This document shows, one piece after another, positions 1-9,778 of a DNA stretch of 64,000 bases. Under the pieces are notes generated by a model that worked only from the letters and a program-made list of their open reading frames with translations, had not been told where the DNA came from and did no database searches. Numbering within the stretch: position 1 is the first letter of the stretch; the number at the start of each line of letters is the position of its first letter. A program made the translations under genes and the position numbers. This DNA is from Pseudobutyrivibrio ruminis HUN009 (GTDB lineage Bacteria > Bacillota > Clostridia > Lachnospirales > Lachnospiraceae): contig NZ_JNLH01000001.1 of the NCBI RefSeq assembly GCF_000703005.1, positions 2,225,001 through 2,289,000 on the forward strand. Direction: 5' to 3'.

Positions 1-383
1 CTTTAGCCACAACTTTTTTATCGGCTTTTTCCTTCTTAGCTTTAGATACTTTTTCATCAGAAGATGAATTTGTATCTTCTGTTTTTTCTTCTGGTGTCAC
101 GTCTTTAGGGGGTTCTTCTAAAGAATAAACAGGAGGAATATCCTCTGGCGTAAAAACCTCTGAATCTAAAAGATTCTGCCTAAGCTGAGCTAGAAAACTC
201 ATACCGATTTCAGTGGAAAACATACGCTGATTCAAAAGCTTTTTATATACAGTGAGCACAGCTTTCTCGTCGCTATCTCTTATCTGCCCCAAGATATACT
301 CAACTGCCTTAAGCTCTTTGGCGGCTTCTTTTGCTTTATTCTCATCATCGAAGATGTATCCACCAATATTATACCTAGCCATA
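1..383 (-). CDS. Hypothetical protein, 3' end cut by the window edge
   Basis: Reading leftward from an ATG at 381-383, an open frame runs off the window after about 127 codons. It begins MARYNIGGYIFDDE and continues as a predicted helical segment rich in K, E and L. After about residue 85 it becomes a low-complexity acidic and basic linker (P/E/K/D/S-rich, with EKAD and KAKKEK blocks). That looks like a flexible tether leading to a domain beyond the window. No family is recognised and no enzyme motif is visible. The upstream gene (MFS transporter) is on the same strand about 65 bp away. The reading frame itself is well supported by codon use. Confidence 0.6.
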
Positions 384-449
384 TTAATCCTTTAAAAAAA
401 TTGTATATAATTATATTAGCAATTTGTACCAAAAAAATCTATCTTTTAT

Positions 450-1685
450 TTAATTATTTTCGCAGATTTTTGCTAAACCAAATATTGCTATTACTACTCC
501 TATGAAAGTAATGATTGTACCAAACCATAAAGTTGGTGTTACGCCAATGATTCTTATTAATACTCCACCAAGCAAACTAGAAAGCAAATTACTAAATGTC
601 ATAGCAATAGTAACGAATGCCTGGCCCTTTACCGCATCCTGCTTATTCATTATCTCATCTACAAAATGAACAGATGCAGGTATAAAAATGGCAAAAGCCA
701 ACGCCTGGAATAACATACTAAAATAAAGTAATCCAACAGAGGTTGCTAAAGTTGTAACTAATATTTTAACCAAATAAAATATAGCTGAAACACCAAGCAA
801 CTTAATAGAGCCAAACTTATCTTTAAGCTGATTGAAGAAAATCATAGCAGGAAGCTCAACAATTGCCTGAAGTGCTAAAAGACCTCCATTGCTAGCCTCA
901 TTACCACCAACGTTAACAGTAATTTGATATAAGAAATTGTTTATTAAAACATGCCCAAAATAAAAACAAACAACTCCAATAAGGAATACAAAAAACATTT
1001 CGTATTTATCAATGAATGCCTTTACCGATTCTAAGCTAAAGTTGTTATCCTTTGATTCATCCGAAAAAGGATCATAATCATCTTGTATTTCAATTCCAGA
1101 ATACTTCAGTTCTCTATAAATAAGAATAATAACCACAACAAATGTAGCTGATACAACAAAACCTAGAATGGTAACTGCTCTTTCAGTTGTAAGTGTCATG
1201 AAATTTCCGGCAAGTAAACTCATTATAAAAAAGAAGAACGAACCACTTGCTCTGGCAACCCCGAAATTCATTTTCACATTATACTTTTCTATATGAAAAT
1301 TTAATGCATTCAAAAACGGTTGAATCACTGTAGCAACCATAGCACCAATAAAGAATGTAAAGCTAGTTCCAAATCCTTTAGAATTTGTACCAATAGCAAA
1401 GAATAAATCCAATGTAACTATAGCTCCAAGCAAAGCTAATACGTCTACAACATCGAAACTAGACGCTTTATCAGTGAGATAAGAAACAACCTGCTGTAGA
1501 ACTGTTGCCACTAAAAAAGCAATAGCAAACAAAGCCCCTATCCCAACTGTAGAATAGCCTCTGTTTGACAAGTAAGCTGAGCCCATACTAATTGTGCAAC
1601 ACACCATCATCCAATAAAGCCCTTGAGCTATTATGTAGTATAAATTCAGTCTATACTCTCTTGACTCTTTAATTTGAAAAATCAT
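450..1685 (-). CDS. MFS transporter, MFS_1-like/LacY-type permease
   Basis: A 411-aa, very hydrophobic protein with about 12 predicted membrane helices in two six-helix halves. A charged cytoplasmic loop at about residues 200-225 (DDYDPFSDES) separates the halves. The N-terminus (SREYRLNLYYIIAQGLYWMM) and the loop with YLTDK after helix 2 resemble the MFS_1-like/oligosaccharide:H+ symporter branch of the major facilitator superfamily. It should be a proton-coupled importer or exporter in the cytoplasmic membrane. The substrate cannot be told, although nucleosides and oligosaccharides are usual for this branch. The ATG start has GAGGAG seven bases upstream. It is transcribed divergently from the phosphodiesterase-like gene at 1793. 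Confidence 0.8.
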   Translation of the reverse strand: MIFQIKESREYRLNLYYIIAQGLYWMMVCCTISMGSAYLSNRGYSTVGIGALFAIAFLVATVLQQVVSYLTDKASSFDVVDVLALLGAIVTLDLFFAIGTNSKGFGTSFTFFIGAMVATVIQPFLNALNFHIEKYNVKMNFGVARASGSFFFFIMSLLAGNFMTLTTERAVTILGFVVSATFVVVIILIYRELKYSGIEIQDDYDPFSDESKDNNFSLESVKAFIDKYEMFFVFLIGVVCFYFGHVLINNFLYQITVNVGGNEASNGGLLALQAIVELPAMIFFNQLKDKFGSIKLLGVSAIFYLVKILVTTLATSVGLLYFSMLFQALAFAIFIPASVHFVDEIMNKQDAVKGQAFVTIAMTFSNLLSSLLGGVLIRIIGVTPTLWFGTIITFIGVVIAIFGLAKICENN

Positions 1686-1792
1686 GACAAACTCCTCAAA
1701 AAATTTTTAATATATTATGAATTTTACATTTCTAACAATCATTTATGATATATTATTAATGAATTTTTAAAACACCTGAAAGGAAAGAATAT

Positions 1793-2875
1793 ATGGCAAA
1801 AAAAGTTTTAAAAACCATTCTTATTATTCTATTAATTATTGTTCTTTTATTTGTAGGGTATGTAATTTATGTTTTTGCTTCATATTATCGTTTAGACGAT
1901 AATCTCGAACTAGAAGTTGAAGGTTCTGCATCTGAAGATACCCTCTCAATCGGCGAAACATACCGTATTACATCAGCAAACCTTGGTTTTGGAGCATACT
2001 CTGATGACTATTCATTCTTCATGGATGGTGGCACAGAATCGTGGGCTTACTCAAAAGAAGCTGTCTATGATAACATCAACGGCTCAGTAAATAGTGTAAT
2101 GTCATTAAGCCCAGATTTAATGCTCTTCCAGGAGGTCGATACCGATTCTACTAGAAGTTATCACGTAGATCAGAAGGAACTTATAATCTCAGATTTAGCT
2201 GACGCCAATATTAGCAATGTAAACTACACATTTGCTCAAAATTATGATAGCCCATTTTTAATGTATCCTTTCACTCAGCCTCATGGAAAATCGAAGGCCG
2301 GACTTTTAACAGTTTCACCTGCAACAATAACAAGTTCTATTCGACGTTCCCTTCCTATCGAAGAAGGCTTATCAAAATTTATTGACCTAGATAGATGTTA
2401 TTGCAAGAACTATATTAATCTTGATAACGGCAAGCAGCTTGTTCTATACAATGTTCATTTGTCTGCGTACACAACAGACCCATCAACTGCAGAAAATCAG
2501 GTTGTTATGCTTAACGAAGATATGACAGCTGAGGTGGCAGCTGGCAATTACGTTATTGCTGGTGGTGATATGAACAAAGATATGCTTGGCGATTCATCTG
2601 CATACTTTGGAACAACAAGTTCAGCAAATTGGGCTCAGCCATTCCCTGAAGATTTATTGTCTGATGACTTTAGCGTAGTTGGTCCACTTGATGAATCAAA
2701 TCCTGTACCATCATGTAGAAATGCTGATACTCCATACACAGAAGATTCCTTCGTATTAACCATTGATGGTTTTATAGTTTCTTCCAATGTTACGGTTGAA
2801 TACTCAAATGTATTAGATACAGGATTCAAGTATTCAGACCACAACCCAGTTTATATGGATTTCATTTTGGAATAA
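1793..2875 (+). CDS. Membrane-anchored endonuclease/exonuclease/phosphatase-family protein
   Basis: A 360-aa protein with one N-terminal membrane helix (about residues 7-29) and an extracytoplasmic EEP-fold domain. Visible fold motifs in order are the strand SANLGFGAY, then LFQEVD with metal-binding Glu114, VHLSAY, GGDMNKDM, DGFIVSSN and the terminal SDHNP His/Asp motif. Members hydrolyse phosphodiester bonds in nucleic acids, phosphoinositides or sphingomyelin. The anchored outward location suggests an extracellular nuclease or lipid phosphodiesterase rather than a repair enzyme, but the substrate is unknown. The start has AAAGGAAAG five bases upstream. Its stop lies 2 bp from the stop of the convergent gene, with no hairpin terminator visible between them. 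Confidence 0.8.
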   Translation: MAKKVLKTILIILLIIVLLFVGYVIYVFASYYRLDDNLELEVEGSASEDTLSIGETYRITSANLGFGAYSDDYSFFMDGGTESWAYSKEAVYDNINGSVNSVMSLSPDLMLFQEVDTDSTRSYHVDQKELIISDLADANISNVNYTFAQNYDSPFLMYPFTQPHGKSKAGLLTVSPATITSSIRRSLPIEEGLSKFIDLDRCYCKNYINLDNGKQLVLYNVHLSAYTTDPSTAENQVVMLNEDMTAEVAAGNYVIAGGDMNKDMLGDSSAYFGTTSSANWAQPFPEDLLSDDFSVVGPLDESNPVPSCRNADTPYTEDSFVLTIDGFIVSSNVTVEYSNVLDTGFKYSDHNPVYMDFILE

Positions 2876-2877
2876 TC

Positions 2878-4086
2878 TCAAGCATTCTTTTTGGCACTGC
2901 TTGAACTTGTGCCGCAAAGCTTATCAACAGATTTGATGATTTCCTGAATCTCAGGTAGATAGTGCTCATGGTTAATCATGAGCCTATCTATTTCATCTCT
3001 TTCTTCTTGAACAATTCTTCGATGATCGTCTAATCTATCCCTAATTTTCTTTCTACGCATAACAAGTCTATGTCTGCATTCCGACATATCCTGTCTATCA
3101 ACAAGTGCATTAACCTGGTTCAGCCAAATCTTGTCGTCCGCCAATCCTATCTCACCTAAAAGTCTTTCTAGCTTGGAACTGTAGAACTCAAGATCCTCGT
3201 TGTTTTGGATATATCTTTGCTGGTCTCTAAGCTTGTCTTGATATTGCTCCCATACATATTGAAGCTCAGCAGATGTCTTAACATAATATCTGTCTTTTGA
3301 ATACTCCACAGAATTTGTAACATTGACATACTTCATTCGTTCTACGTTAAGCATACTGATAGCTTGATTCAAATGAACAATGGCTACTTTGTTTTCTCGA
3401 GCAATGGTATTTTGACGGATAAAAACCACAAATCCACTAACAGCACAAATAAATAAAACTATAAATACCCAAATAGAAATATCAGTCTGGGCTGCATTAT
3501 ACATAGCAAGTAATAAAATAAGCAGCGTCATAAACGATGCAAGAATGGCAACGGCCATCTTTCTAAAGAGTTTAATCTGTCCTTGAAGCTCTTCTCTCTC
3601 GATTTCCCATCGGCTTTTTTCACCTTCGAGATAGGCCAGATTACGCTTAAGCTTAGCCTGATATATTTCATCTGAGGCAAATCTGTTGATGATTTCAGGC
3701 ATATCCGCCTCATCATCAGAGATTACTTCAAACTGCTCTTCAGTGATATTTCGTTGGATTGATCTTGCGTTAACAAGATTATTTTCCAATTCGCATATAC
3801 GTGATGCAGTATTGCGAAGTTCTTTTGCCTTTTCCTTTGGCAGATTTTCTATGGCTTTTATATCGTTGAGATAGCGAGTAACAATACGATACTCCATCTT
3901 CTGACGTTCCATAGCCTTTGTAGACGCAATAATCTGCTCGCAGGAATCTAAAATATAATGCTCAAGCTTCTTTGGGTCTTCCCAGCTATCGATACCTTCG
4001 ATTTGGGAATAAACTCTATTAAAAGCATCATCAATTTTAGCTGCTCTAAGTTCTTTTTTCTTTTTTCTACTTGAAAAAAATCCCAT
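2878..4086 (-). CDS. Coiled-coil protein with two central membrane helices, unknown function
   Basis: This 402-aa protein starts with a basic tail (RKKKKELR). It has a long helical coiled-coil region (about 20-175), two adjacent membrane helices (about 177-197 and 204-222), then a second long, highly charged coiled-coil region (about 230-385) and a short S/K/A tail. This hairpin topology would place both coiled-coil arms in the cytoplasm. No catalytic motif is seen. It is the last gene of a four-gene operon (9712 leftward to 2878), 24 bp after the 276-aa gene, with AAAGGGAG before its ATG. By context it may be the membrane platform of the Hsp70-like/giant-protein system. That is inference. 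Confidence 0.65.
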   Translation of the reverse strand: MGFFSSRKKKKELRAAKIDDAFNRVYSQIEGIDSWEDPKKLEHYILDSCEQIIASTKAMERQKMEYRIVTRYLNDIKAIENLPKEKAKELRNTASRICELENNLVNARSIQRNITEEQFEVISDDEADMPEIINRFASDEIYQAKLKRNLAYLEGEKSRWEIEREELQGQIKLFRKMAVAILASFMTLLILLLAMYNAAQTDISIWVFIVLFICAVSGFVVFIRQNTIARENKVAIVHLNQAISMLNVERMKYVNVTNSVEYSKDRYYVKTSAELQYVWEQYQDKLRDQQRYIQNNEDLEFYSSKLERLLGEIGLADDKIWLNQVNALVDRQDMSECRHRLVMRRKKIRDRLDDHRRIVQEERDEIDRLMINHEHYLPEIQEIIKSVDKLCGTSSSSAKKNA

Positions 4087-4110
4087 ACATTTCTCCCTTT
4101 AGGATATTGG

Positions 4111-4941
4111 TTAAATCCTGCAGATTTTTATATATTCTTCTTTCCAATTATTGATAACATTTTGAATGGTTTCTTTTGATCCTTGTGATGAATCGCCATA
4201 AAGCAAATCATTTATAGCACTATCAAAACCAACAATATCTTCTTTTATTGTGGATCTAGAAACAATTTGTAAAACCTCTTCTACATCACTTCTAGGCACT
4301 TGATATTTTGATACATACTCCTCAAAAGCGAGCTTGTCTTTACCACAACGGGCAGCATATAAAAGGCAATAAAGAGTCTGTTTCTTTTGATTTCTTTTGT
4401 AGCCTTCGTCAAAACATTTGCTAGCCTCATCAAAGAAGAATAGCTTTGCGAAAGCACATCCTAAATTGTGATAAACATCGCCTTCAACTGTGCGAGGCAT
4501 AGTCTTTGCAACATCCTCAGCAAGTAAAGTTTCATATTCATAGATAGCATCTACAAGCTTGTTGCCAAGCATAAGTCTATCTGCTCTCAGTTTGCGTCTT
4601 TCTGCCTCTGATTTATTTTCAAATGTAGATATTATAGAAAGTGCATCCTTGATTTCTTTGTTTGATGCATAGCCATTGGCGCTTAATATATGACCAACAA
4701 AAATATGTAGCGGCGAATTGTTCTGCACCATAGCTTGAAGCTCACTAGCTAGCTTTGGAAACTTGAGCTCTCGTCCTATCCAATTACATAGCTCTGCGTT
4801 CATTAATTTGGTAGAAAGCAAATAAACATTATTAAGTATGTAATAACTAAGCTCTTCTAACGAATATACATTCAAAGAAACTTCTTCGATGTAATAAGGT
4901 GTAGCTGCTATTGAATTTTTACAATAAATCAATGTACTCAT
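4111..4941 (-). CDS. Helical TPR-like protein, operon partner of the Hsp70-like gene
   Basis: A 276-aa protein predicted to be almost wholly alpha-helical. The middle part (about 125-225) shows helix pairs with TPR-like spacing, including DAIYEYETLLAED, VYHNLGCAFAKLFFFDEASK and CFDEGYKRNQ. These features fit a protein-protein interaction scaffold. No membrane segment or enzyme motif is visible. It starts 7 bp after the stop of the 411-aa Hsp70-like gene and ends 24 bp before the coiled-coil membrane protein, so the set is surely co-transcribed. TPR proteins often act as co-chaperones of Hsp70-type ATPases. The adjacency makes this attractive but unproven. Confidence 0.6.
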   Translation of the reverse strand: MSTLIYCKNSIAATPYYIEEVSLNVYSLEELSYYILNNVYLLSTKLMNAELCNWIGRELKFPKLASELQAMVQNNSPLHIFVGHILSANGYASNKEIKDALSIISTFENKSEAERRKLRADRLMLGNKLVDAIYEYETLLAEDVAKTMPRTVEGDVYHNLGCAFAKLFFFDEASKCFDEGYKRNQKKQTLYCLLYAARCGKDKLAFEEYVSKYQVPRSDVEEVLQIVSRSTIKEDIVGFDSAINDLLYGDSSQGSKETIQNVINNWKEEYIKICRI

Positions 4942-4948
4942 AAACTAC

Positions 4949-6184
4949 CTACTTAATTGAAATAGTGTGTTCCCAGCTTTTGCCAGAGGATGGAGAAATT
5001 TCTCCGAATCCTAAATCCGTAATTACGATAGAAACAGCAACATCAGAAATAGGACTTGCTTCTATTCGAAGTCTTGTTGTTCTATTCTCTCTTTTTGGCA
5101 TATCTGTCAATTCAAGAACTTCTGTGTGCGCCTCTCTTGATTCTGGTCTTTGAATATAGAATTCAAGTTCCGGCTCACCATCCAAAATAACTTCGCATTC
5201 ACCTTTCGCATCGTACCAGCTTTGGCCGGCATCGATGAGTGTGAAAAATTTCATAACGTTGTTTTCTAAAATCTTTATTGATAGATTTAATTTTAAATCA
5301 TTGTCACCAATATAAATGAAAGGCCAATCACGCTTACCATCTTTGGTGTATCCAGCATAACAAGCTCCCTTTGAATAGAGGTTCTTGCCCATAAATACCT
5401 TACGTCCCTTACAAAGTCTAGCCAAGCTAACCTTCATCCACTCGCCGTCGAAACCGTCTCCCACAAGATAAACTGATGAAAACAAGGTACTTCCAAATGT
5501 ATCTGCAATAATTTCATCAAATTTTTCATCGCGATTATCAGTAATTTCTCCATGATTGACTACATCAAGTGTAATCATCTGCGGACGAGTGCTTTGATTA
5601 CGATTCAAGACACAAGAAATCATATTAGAACCACTGTAATCAAAAAGAGCTACACTATACAAAAACAACTCCGGCCTTTGAGAAAGGGCATAGAAATAAA
5701 AGCATTCATTACGGTCAATAAGCATAAGCCTATTTGAATCAATGGAGAGTCTGGAAATGATATAGTTCATCAATTCCATGACCTCAAGATTTACCTGATC
5801 CACGCAAACAACAAGCTTTTCAATGTCTCCCATGGCAGCCATAGGCCCCGGTATAGCAAATAGCTTATTGAAATAAATAACCATAAGCTCTCTAGCCTGG
5901 AAGCTTTCTCCATCAACAAATACTTCCTCGTTCTTTAGAGCCAAGGTATACAAATCATCAACAAGCATAGCTTCTTTTGTACGACTTTTGCTTATAGCCT
6001 CATCTCCAAAGAACCACTGTCCCATACCATAGCGTTTAGCAAGCACTGTAGGTATGGAATAGTTCTCTTCGCCAAGAATAGTGCTGACTGTGGCTGGCTC
6101 ATCCATATTCGATTTATAAATACTAAGAACTGTGCTTCTGGCACTAATATCAATGCCAAGATAAGCCCCCTCAGAATTTCCCAT
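4949..6184 (-). CDS. Hsp70/actin-fold ATPase-like protein (probably DUF5716 family)
   Basis: The 411-aa protein opens with GAYLGIDISARSTVLSIY, the pattern of the phosphate-1 loop of Hsp70/actin ATPases. IPTVLAKR and FFGDEA follow, matching the Hsp70 IPS..A and GD.A signatures at the usual spacing. A second-lobe segment (VVCVDQVNLEVMELMN, then LMLIDRNECFYFYALS and VALFDYSGSNM) fits connect-1/phosphate-2-like regions, although the canonical DLGGGT motif is degenerate (DYSGSN). The last 90 residues are beta-rich and could be a small substrate- or partner-binding domain, shorter than in DnaK. I believe this is the family catalogued as DUF5716, from memory. It lies between the 1169-aa repeat protein and the TPR-like gene. 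AGAGGA precedes the ATG. Confidence 0.7.
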   Translation of the reverse strand: MGNSEGAYLGIDISARSTVLSIYKSNMDEPATVSTILGEENYSIPTVLAKRYGMGQWFFGDEAISKSRTKEAMLVDDLYTLALKNEEVFVDGESFQARELMVIYFNKLFAIPGPMAAMGDIEKLVVCVDQVNLEVMELMNYIISRLSIDSNRLMLIDRNECFYFYALSQRPELFLYSVALFDYSGSNMISCVLNRNQSTRPQMITLDVVNHGEITDNRDEKFDEIIADTFGSTLFSSVYLVGDGFDGEWMKVSLARLCKGRKVFMGKNLYSKGACYAGYTKDGKRDWPFIYIGDNDLKLNLSIKILENNVMKFFTLIDAGQSWYDAKGECEVILDGEPELEFYIQRPESREAHTEVLELTDMPKRENRTTRLRIEASPISDVAVSIVITDLGFGEISPSSGKSWEHTISIK

Positions 6185-6202
6185 AAATGTCCTCTTTCAC
6201 CA

Positions 6203-9200
6203 TTAAATAATAGTAAATAAATCTCTTGTAACAGCATCCAAACCCTGATAAGTCTTAAGATCTGCAGCAAGCTCTCCTGCTTCCTCATATAGGTTATGTC
6301 TGCTGATGCTATTCATTAAAGCAAATCGCCCATTTTTTACATCTGGCTCTTCGCTCATAACTATTGTGTCGCTTTTCAAAGGATCTTCTGAAAGCTCATC
6401 GCAATAGATTTCGTATCTCAGTTCATCCCCATAGAACAAGATAAACTGTTTAACATATAATCCGTCATACATTTCAATCATATCTTCTTCAAGTGGCTCC
6501 TGGCCGTTGATAGAGTATGTAATAACAACAGATTTTCTTTTATCGGTAGCAATTTCTATAAAATGCTTATCATACAAATGATATTTTATTTTCAGTTTCT
6601 CGTTACAATTTACAAAGAAACCAAAGTATTGGTTGCGTAAAATAGCATCCGCTAACAACATATCCAACATGCTCATATCGTCATCATCCAGGTCTTTTTG
6701 CAGACAAAGATATTTAAGAAGAGCAATTCGCATGCTTTCATTAACTGCAAGGCCTTTTTTATATCTATTGTAAATATGTGAGAAAATCTCTTCAGGCACC
6801 TCCTGGTGCTCTGATAAGTAGCTATGTGCTTCATATGTTAGGAAGGCTTCTACTATCATTTTATTGTTCTTTCGAGCAATGTATGATTCGAAGACATCCA
6901 TTATGCCATCACAAAGGAAATCTCTATATAAAACCTGTGTAAGGATTCTTTCAGAGAATTCCACTACATCTTCACCACGCTCATATGCATTGTTATAAAT
7001 GAGCATCATGGTGTCTGTAGGACCTACAAAGAATTTGATAAGATACTTAATCATATCTCCATGTACAAATCCTTTTTGTACCAAATGAGCTGTCATCAGG
7101 ATAAGGAAATCATCCGCTTTTTCGGAATCCTGATTTATCATGAATTGGCAAAGCTTTGTGGCAACCTCCGGCCTAAGTTTGGACCCGTTAGTGTGTTGAA
7201 GCATATAATAAGCCTCTTCGTATTTACTACGGCTCACAAAAACCTCAAGAACATCTGCTATTACTTCGGCTCTAAGAGACTTAAGATCTGCCTCATGCAT
7301 AAAATGACGTTCTATCAGCGCTTCCTCATCGTTTTTACGAAGTACGCTGATAATCTTAGGATACATGCTGCGCAAATAATCCAAGGAAATCTGTTTTGAA
7401 TCAAGGAGCATTTTGATGCTTTCTGAATCCTCTAGATTGTTCAAATCCATCAATACAAAAGCCATGCTCTGTGGCGCCAATTCCTTTAGAGTGTTGAAAT
7501 ATGCTGTAGCATCTATAACATCCTCTTTAAAATAAGCCTCGTCATCAACAAATAAATAACCATCATTATCCTCAAGGAAGAAAACGCCCTCGCTACCAAT
7601 GTAGTTAACATAGGCCTTGTGATCTGACACATTTGCAATCACAGGTGTCTTGAATTCCTCCTGATATAAGAAGATTCTACGTATATCCGGATTAATAACA
7701 GCAAGCTTCTTTTTAAATGCTAATTCAGAAACAAGTTTTGCAACCTCTTTATCAAAAATTCCCATCTCCATGAGACGCTGATAACATACAGCAAGATTGT
7801 CATCCAAACGGCCAAGCTTTAACTGCTCAAGGGCAAAGGTTTCAATGGCTGATTCATAATGCTCATATGTATCATTGTCTTCTGCCCTGTGAAGAATAAT
7901 ATTTGCGTAAAGAAGAGCTTTCTTTTCATAAGAAAGGTCATTGTTGTATTTAAAGAACATTGTAAGAAGCTGTGGAAATCTGTCTACCGAATAGGTAGGC
8001 ATAGCCTCCATATATGCTTCAAAAATGCCTGATACATGTAAATTTGCTTCAATGGCCATCTTAAACCATTTGAAGAATTTCTCTTCGATATAGTTAGCCT
8101 TCAAAAGATAAGTAACAATTGCAAGTAAAAACTGCAAATCAGGATATATCTCATAGCATGCTTCAATAATAGGAAGGGCTTTCGGATTGTAAGTTCTTTC
8201 TGATTCAATTACGTGAATCATCTGAATAGCAATATCTTTTGAAATTGCATTTTTCTTTCTGGCCCAATTTAAAACCTTGATAGTAAGCTCGTCAAAGGAT
8301 GATATTAAATATGGATCCTGAACAAAAATATAGTAAGCCTCAATGTAAAGAAGAGGCGAATCAAATCCTCGAGATACCCATTCTGAAATATCCCTAAGTT
8401 TTGCTGTAGGGTTCTTAATGTATTCCTTTCTCAGGAACATTAAAAACCAAAAAAGTCGAACATCATCAGGATGCTCAAGATAAATAGACTCTATGTTGCC
8501 TGTAAGTCTATCTACATAAGACTCTTCCCTTTCAATAAGGGTGCAAATGTAAAGTAGAAAAGCCCACTCTGTACTGCCCTTGTCTTCAATAGTACGTTTC
8601 AAATCCTGGATAATCCAAAGAGCTTCTTGCTTTTGATTGTTTGTTACATAAACAAGCGCTCTCATCAAAAGGGTAAAGTTATCTTCCTCGTCCTCTTTTG
8701 AAATTGCATCCAACACAGCCAGTGTCTCCTGACACCACTGTCCAGTAGTGATTTTACGAAGTCTAAAATCTTCGTAAAGGCGACATGCCTTAAGAATCTG
8801 CATATCCTTCAAATGTTTTTCAGAATCTAACGTAGCATCTTCCTTTAAAGAGGATGCAATTATAGTAATTTCCTTATGAATGCCTCTGTAATCAAAGGAA
8901 ATCTTTGCATAATTAAGACCTTCATGCATTCTATCTTTGTGAATGTAATAATTCATATTGAAAATAGAACCAAGGAAAAAGTCTGAAGTAATGTGTTCTT
9001 TTTCAACTGAAACAAAATCCGCATCACATGATACTTTTATATCTATGTAGCCCCAGGTAGAACGAACAAGCTCTATTTCGCCGCGAATATTTTCATTAAC
9101 TTCGTAGTATTTGTCGCATCTCTCCTGAATGTCGAAAGACATCTTTGGCTTAAGTCCTGTAGATACAAGAAATTCATCTACATTAACAGCTGCAATTGGA

Positions 9201-9712
9201 GCAGCTTTAAAGCCTCGATATAATAATCTGGTGCGTTTATCCAAATCAGAAATAAATTCTGCAAATCGATCTGAATAGAATACAGAAACTGCCTCGCTAA
9301 AATGATTCTGAGCAAGCTCTGCAAAAGCTTTTAAATCGTGAATTTCCCCAACAGATGTAATTAATGGTCGAGTTGCATAAGTAATGGTAAAAGGAATATG
9401 TTTTTCAACCCCTACCGCAACAATAATAAACTCGCCAGAAAGAGTCTCTGATGATTTGAAATTGAAATCATCAACAGTATATTCAACACGAACATTTTCC
9501 TTATCGAACCAAGGGTCACTAACCTGCACGTATGGGTTTGTGCAATAGACTACGCCCCTGATTTTAACGTTATTAAGACTCTTAAAGAAGAAATTGCCTT
9601 TAAAAGTATCGCCCACATAGCAAGTTTCTTCTATCTGTTCTCTTTCGAATTCTATATTTGGTTTTAAGTCATCGAATTTATCCTCTGATATTCGATAGAT
9701 TCTTTTTCTCAA
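6203..9712 (-). CDS. Giant 1169-aa beta-sandwich/helical-repeat protein (probably DUF5717 family)
   Basis: A very large cytoplasmic-looking protein, with no signal peptide or membrane helix. The N-terminal region (about 1-115) and a second block (about 190-300) are beta-rich and Ig-like, for example VKIRGVVYCTNPYVQVSDPW and FDIQERCDKYYEVNENIRGE. From about 310 to 1000 it is a continuous series of helix pairs resembling a TPR/HEAT superhelix. The end (about 1040-1169) is again beta-rich. No catalytic motif is recognised. I believe it is DUF5717, typically paired with DUF5716 in Lachnospiraceae. The only in-frame start fitting a ribosome site is TTG at 9712, with GAGGA eight bases upstream; the nearby ATG is in another frame and hits a stop at once. 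It is the first gene of the operon. Confidence 0.7.
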   Translation of the reverse strand: MRKRIYRISEDKFDDLKPNIEFEREQIEETCYVGDTFKGNFFFKSLNNVKIRGVVYCTNPYVQVSDPWFDKENVRVEYTVDDFNFKSSETLSGEFIIVAVGVEKHIPFTITYATRPLITSVGEIHDLKAFAELAQNHFSEAVSVFYSDRFAEFISDLDKRTRLLYRGFKAAPIAAVNVDEFLVSTGLKPKMSFDIQERCDKYYEVNENIRGEIELVRSTWGYIDIKVSCDADFVSVEKEHITSDFFLGSIFNMNYYIHKDRMHEGLNYAKISFDYRGIHKEITIIASSLKEDATLDSEKHLKDMQILKACRLYEDFRLRKITTGQWCQETLAVLDAISKEDEEDNFTLLMRALVYVTNNQKQEALWIIQDLKRTIEDKGSTEWAFLLYICTLIEREESYVDRLTGNIESIYLEHPDDVRLFWFLMFLRKEYIKNPTAKLRDISEWVSRGFDSPLLYIEAYYIFVQDPYLISSFDELTIKVLNWARKKNAISKDIAIQMIHVIESERTYNPKALPIIEACYEIYPDLQFLLAIVTYLLKANYIEEKFFKWFKMAIEANLHVSGIFEAYMEAMPTYSVDRFPQLLTMFFKYNNDLSYEKKALLYANIILHRAEDNDTYEHYESAIETFALEQLKLGRLDDNLAVCYQRLMEMGIFDKEVAKLVSELAFKKKLAVINPDIRRIFLYQEEFKTPVIANVSDHKAYVNYIGSEGVFFLEDNDGYLFVDDEAYFKEDVIDATAYFNTLKELAPQSMAFVLMDLNNLEDSESIKMLLDSKQISLDYLRSMYPKIISVLRKNDEEALIERHFMHEADLKSLRAEVIADVLEVFVSRSKYEEAYYMLQHTNGSKLRPEVATKLCQFMINQDSEKADDFLILMTAHLVQKGFVHGDMIKYLIKFFVGPTDTMMLIYNNAYERGEDVVEFSERILTQVLYRDFLCDGIMDVFESYIARKNNKMIVEAFLTYEAHSYLSEHQEVPEEIFSHIYNRYKKGLAVNESMRIALLKYLCLQKDLDDDDMSMLDMLLADAILRNQYFGFFVNCNEKLKIKYHLYDKHFIEIATDKRKSVVITYSINGQEPLEEDMIEMYDGLYVKQFILFYGDELRYEIYCDELSEDPLKSDTIVMSEEPDVKNGRFALMNSISRHNLYEEAGELAADLKTYQGLDAVTRDLFTII

Positions 9713-9778
9713 AACATTCTTCCTCTACATTCCAAGGATTTAGGTATACACCCACTAATCCTAGCATATTCTTTTCAA

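Noticed and set aside
1186..1420. Long hydrophobic block within the MFS gene as a separate small gene
   Set aside because: It is part of the continuous transporter frame and lacks an independent ribosome site.
2876..2877. Terminator between the phosphodiesterase-like gene and the coiled-coil gene
   Set aside because: The 2-bp gap and flanking sequence show no inverted repeat of useful length.
5992..6288. Open frame of about 98 codons overlapping the start of the Hsp70-like gene
   Set aside because: It overlaps two convincing coding frames on the same strand, has unusual composition and lacks a recognisable motif.
7061..7399. Plus-strand open frame of 112 codons inside the giant-protein gene
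   Set aside because: It is antisense to a well-supported 1169-aa gene, with composition typical of a reverse-frame shadow.
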